Shown here one piece after another: positions 5,875 to 7,395 of a stretch of DNA of 7,395 nt (position 1 is its first letter; each line of letters starts with the position of its first letter). The position numbers and the translations under genes were made by a program. This DNA is from an uncultured Paracoccaceae bacterium. Lineage in GTDB: Bacteria > Pseudomonadota > Alphaproteobacteria > Rhodobacterales > Rhodobacteraceae. The DNA is taken from contig CALHST010000254.1 in assembly GCA_938038825.1 (NCBI GenBank), positions 1 to 7,395 on the forward strand, written 5' to 3'. The notes under the pieces were generated by a model. It searched no databases and was not told the DNA's origin. It saw nothing but the letters and a program-made list of their open reading frames with translations.

Positions 5875-6390
5875 TTAGGCCGCAACAACCCGACTGGACA
5901 GAACTTCGTTCACTTGACGGGTCGCTTCCATTTCATCACCACCATCGACAGCAGCAAATTCGCGGGTCAAACGTTCAAGTGCCGCTTCATACAACTGACG
6001 TTCTGAATAGCTTTGTTCGCGCTGATCATCGTTGCGGTGTAGATCACGAACAACTTCTGCAATCGCAATCAGATCACCAGAATTGATCTTTTGTTCGTAT
6101 TCTTGCGCACGGCGTGACCACATGGCCCGCTTGACCTTGGCTTTGCCTTTCAGCGTTTTCATTGCATGCGCGATGACGTCAGGTGTGGACAACGCCCGCA
6201 TCCCAACTTCAATCGCTTTATGCGTTGGCACGCTCAGCTTCATTTTGTCTTTCTCGAAAGACACAACAAAAACCTCTAGCGAGAATCCTGCAACTTCCTG
6301 TTGTTCAACAGAGACAATTTGCCCAACCCCGTGTGCGGGATAGACAACAAATTCGTTTGGACGAAAGTCGAGTTTTTTCGACTTGGACAT
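5875..6390 (-). CDS. carD: CarD/CdnL family RNA polymerase-binding transcription factor
   Basis: A global transcription factor that binds the RNA polymerase beta subunit and upstream promoter DNA and stabilises the open complex. In alphaproteobacteria it is known to activate rRNA and many other promoters. The 171-residue product has the two expected domains. The N-terminal Tudor-like RNA-polymerase-interacting domain spans about 9-65 (FRPNEFVVYPAHGVGQIVSVE, then KLSVPTHKAIEVGMR). The helical DNA-binding domain spans about 70-168, with Trp91 in MWSRRAQEYEQKINSGD matching the tryptophan wedged into the promoter bubble edge in mycobacterial CarD, followed by IAEVVRDLHRND. The ATG at 6388-6390 is preceded by AAGGAA 9 nt upstream (6400-6405). 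A strong intrinsic terminator follows. fdxA lies 252 bp upstream on the same strand, far enough that carD may have its own promoter. Confidence 0.96.
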   Translation of the reverse strand: MSKSKKLDFRPNEFVVYPAHGVGQIVSVEQQEVAGFSLEVFVVSFEKDKMKLSVPTHKAIEVGMRALSTPDVIAHAMKTLKGKAKVKRAMWSRRAQEYEQKINSGDLIAIAEVVRDLHRNDDQREQSYSERQLYEAALERLTREFAAVDGGDEMEATRQVNEVLSSRVVAA

Positions 6391-6642
6391 AGAGTGTCAT
6401 TCCTTGTGTTTGTTGGCCTAAAGGTCCCATCCTTCAAGACAAAAACCCAGCCACAGGCGCGATGTGCCCGTGCGAGTTCCATATCATTGAGGCGATTTTC
6501 CCGTGCCCGTGCACTTGTTAGGGCACAAAAATGGGTCCGTTCAGGCTCATTTGTAAGCTGTACATATCATAAAAATGGTGATTCTTAAAGGGGCCGCTCA
6601 GTAAGCTGCTGATAATCCCTGCGAATTCATCTCAATTTGGCG
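6391..6642. promoter_or_regulatory. Intergenic region upstream of carD, with repeated GTGCCC motifs
   Basis: This 252-bp gap between fdxA and carD has no credible gene; the open frames crossing it lack start sites and family resemblance. It holds two direct copies of GTGCCCGTGC (6464-6473 and 6503-6512) and an inverted GGGCAC (6521-6526) that can pair with the second copy's GTGCCC around a 12-nt loop. GTAAGCTG also occurs twice in direct orientation (6553-6560 and 6601-6608). The right-hand half is AT-rich. No clear -35/-10 pair for carD and no T-tract terminator for fdxA is seen. It probably holds the carD promoter and its control sites. Confidence 0.5.
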
Positions 6643-6981
6643 TCAACCGCCTTCGCCGGGAGCCTCGGAAAAGTACTTTTCAAGCTTACCGGCTTCCCCG
6701 TCACGCTCTTCTGCGTTTGGCAAAGGATCTTTCTTGGTGATGATCACAGGCCACATTTCGGAATATTTGCGGTTAAACTCGACCCATTTTTCCATGTCTG
6801 GTTCGGTATCCGGGCGGATCGCATCTGCGGGGCATTCCGGTTCACACACACCACAGTCAATGCATTCGTCCGGGTGGATCACCAACATGTTTTCACCTTC
6901 ATAGAAGCAGTCCACAGGGCAGACTTCGACGCAGTCGGTATATTTGCAGGCAATGCAGCTGTCGTTGACGATGTATGTCAT
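6643..6981 (-). CDS. fdxA: Seven-iron ferredoxin (one [3Fe-4S] and one [4Fe-4S] cluster)
   Basis: A small cytoplasmic electron carrier of 112 residues, the usual size for alphaproteobacterial FdxA and related to Azotobacter ferredoxin I. Nine cysteines are visible. By alignment to Azotobacter FdI, Cys9, Cys17 and Cys50 would hold the [3Fe-4S] cluster, and Cys21, Cys40, Cys43 and Cys46 the [4Fe-4S] cluster. Cys12 and Cys25 match its non-ligand cysteines. The second motif is CIDCGVCEPECP (40-51). The C-terminal half (60-112) is the family extension with DMEKWVEFNRKYSEMWPVI. The start ATG at 6979-6981 gives the standard MTYIVNDSC opening, although the ribosome-binding site is weak. It lies 51 bp after the S4-domain gene, in the same direction, and is probably cotranscribed with it. 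Redox partners are unknown. Confidence 0.96.
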   Translation of the reverse strand: MTYIVNDSCIACKYTDCVEVCPVDCFYEGENMLVIHPDECIDCGVCEPECPADAIRPDTEPDMEKWVEFNRKYSEMWPVIITKKDPLPNAEERDGEAGKLEKYFSEAPGEGG

Positions 6982-7032
6982 AGGGCCATCCGAAAGAAGT
7001 TTGTTACCGGGCAGTTAGACCAGCACAGCCAA

Positions 7033-7395
7033 TCATTCAAGATGGGCCTTTCGGTTAAGGTCGTGCTTACGTCGGTCACGCCCCGTTGGGCGACCTTTTC
7101 CCTCAAACTTGGGCGCAGCAGGAACATCTGTTTCGGTTTTTGGCTGAGGGGGGGCCAAATCTTCGTAAAGCGTTTGCGCTTCTGGGGCGGGACCGCGCCT
7201 GGAACCGATGCCCACCACTTTGATCACACGGATGTGTTTGGCTTTTGGAAAGGTCAGAACGTCGCCCACAGCCACTGTTTGCGAAGGTTTGTGGATTTTG
7301 TCCGAGTTCAGACGCACATGCCCGCCCGACACTTGGGCCGCAGCCAAAGTCCGTGTTTTGAAAAACCGCGCGTGCCACAACCATTTGTCCACGCG
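7033..7395 (-). CDS. S4-domain RNA-binding protein, Hsp15-like (5' end outside window)
   Basis: A small RNA-binding protein related to heat-shock protein 15 (HslR), which in E. coli binds 50S subunits carrying stalled nascent chains. The visible 121 codons begin with RVDKWLWHARFFKTRTLA, the hallmark start of the S4 alpha-L domain. Relatives have a few residues before this, and the frame is open to the window edge, so the true start lies beyond 7395. A GTG at 7390-7392 is probably the internal valine. The S4 fold continues through GGHVRLNSDKIHKPSQTVAVGDVLTF. After it comes a proline-rich linker and a basic tail, GKGRPTGRDRRKHDLNRK, likely to bind RNA. fdxA follows after 51 bp. The S4 / fdxA / carD order is, to my knowledge, common in Rhodobacterales. 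Confidence 0.9.
   Translation of the reverse strand, partial: RVDKWLWHARFFKTRTLAAAQVSGGHVRLNSDKIHKPSQTVAVGDVLTFPKAKHIRVIKVVGIGSRRGPAPEAQTLYEDLAPPQPKTETDVPAAPKFEGKGRPTGRDRRKHDLNRKAHLE

Noticed and set aside
6639..6651. Small GGCG/CGCC hairpin at the fdxA stop as a terminator
   Set aside because: It has only four base pairs and no T-run, and it overlaps the coding end.
7390..7392. GTG start codon for the S4-domain gene inside the window
   Set aside because: The preceding Arg codon is in frame and matches the conserved R-[LV]-DKWLW opening, so the gene begins outside the window.

Overview
The window is a chromosomal stretch of an alphaproteobacterium, most likely of the Rhodobacteraceae (Roseobacter group). 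This rests on the S4-domain protein / 7Fe ferredoxin (fdxA) / CarD block, the protein sequences themselves, and the moderate GC content with strong Shine-Dalgarno sites only at some genes. Genus cannot be decided from sequence alone. All the genes look like ordinary chromosomal genes. I see no transposase, phage gene, CRISPR array, tRNA or rRNA.

Layout, left to right. (1) 1-90: probable last 29 codons of an unidentified plus-strand gene. (2) 91-241: a facing pair of 22-nt palindromic repeat elements around a 107-nt spacer. (3) 242-1345, minus: hpd, 4-hydroxyphenylpyruvate dioxygenase of tyrosine catabolism. (4) 1346-1486: divergent promoter region with a perfect 7-6-7 inverted repeat. (5) 1487-1945, plus: Lrp/AsnC-family regulator, the likely regulator of hpd. 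(6) 1996-3885, plus: KefB/KefC-type cation:proton antiporter with a cytoplasmic TrkA-N/RCK domain. (7) 3879-3935: a second facing pair of the same repeat, nearly touching, which supplies the antiporter's stop codon. (8) 3961-4971, minus: cobT, and 5049-5801, plus: cobS. These are divergent and carry out the late nucleotide-loop steps of cobalamin synthesis. (9) 5812-5850: a canonical intrinsic terminator for the minus-strand carD. (10) 5875-6390, minus: carD. (11) 6643-6981, minus: fdxA. (12) 7033-7395, minus: an Hsp15-like S4-domain RNA-binding protein whose start lies outside the window.

Functional links. hpd and the AsnC-type regulator form a plausible divergent regulator/target pair. CobT makes alpha-ribazole phosphate, and CobS joins alpha-ribazole (or its phosphate) to adenosylcobinamide-GDP. 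The S4 protein, fdxA and carD run in the same direction and may share transcription. The antiporter has no evident functional link to its neighbours.

The most distinctive signal is the repeat family. Four copies of a 22-nt element, with a GTAA/GTAG head on a GTGAGCT-AGCTCAC palindrome, occur as two head-to-head pairs. Each pair sits at a convergent gene junction, with copies abutting or overlapping stop codons. They resemble REP/BIME elements. I see no wholly new multi-gene system here.
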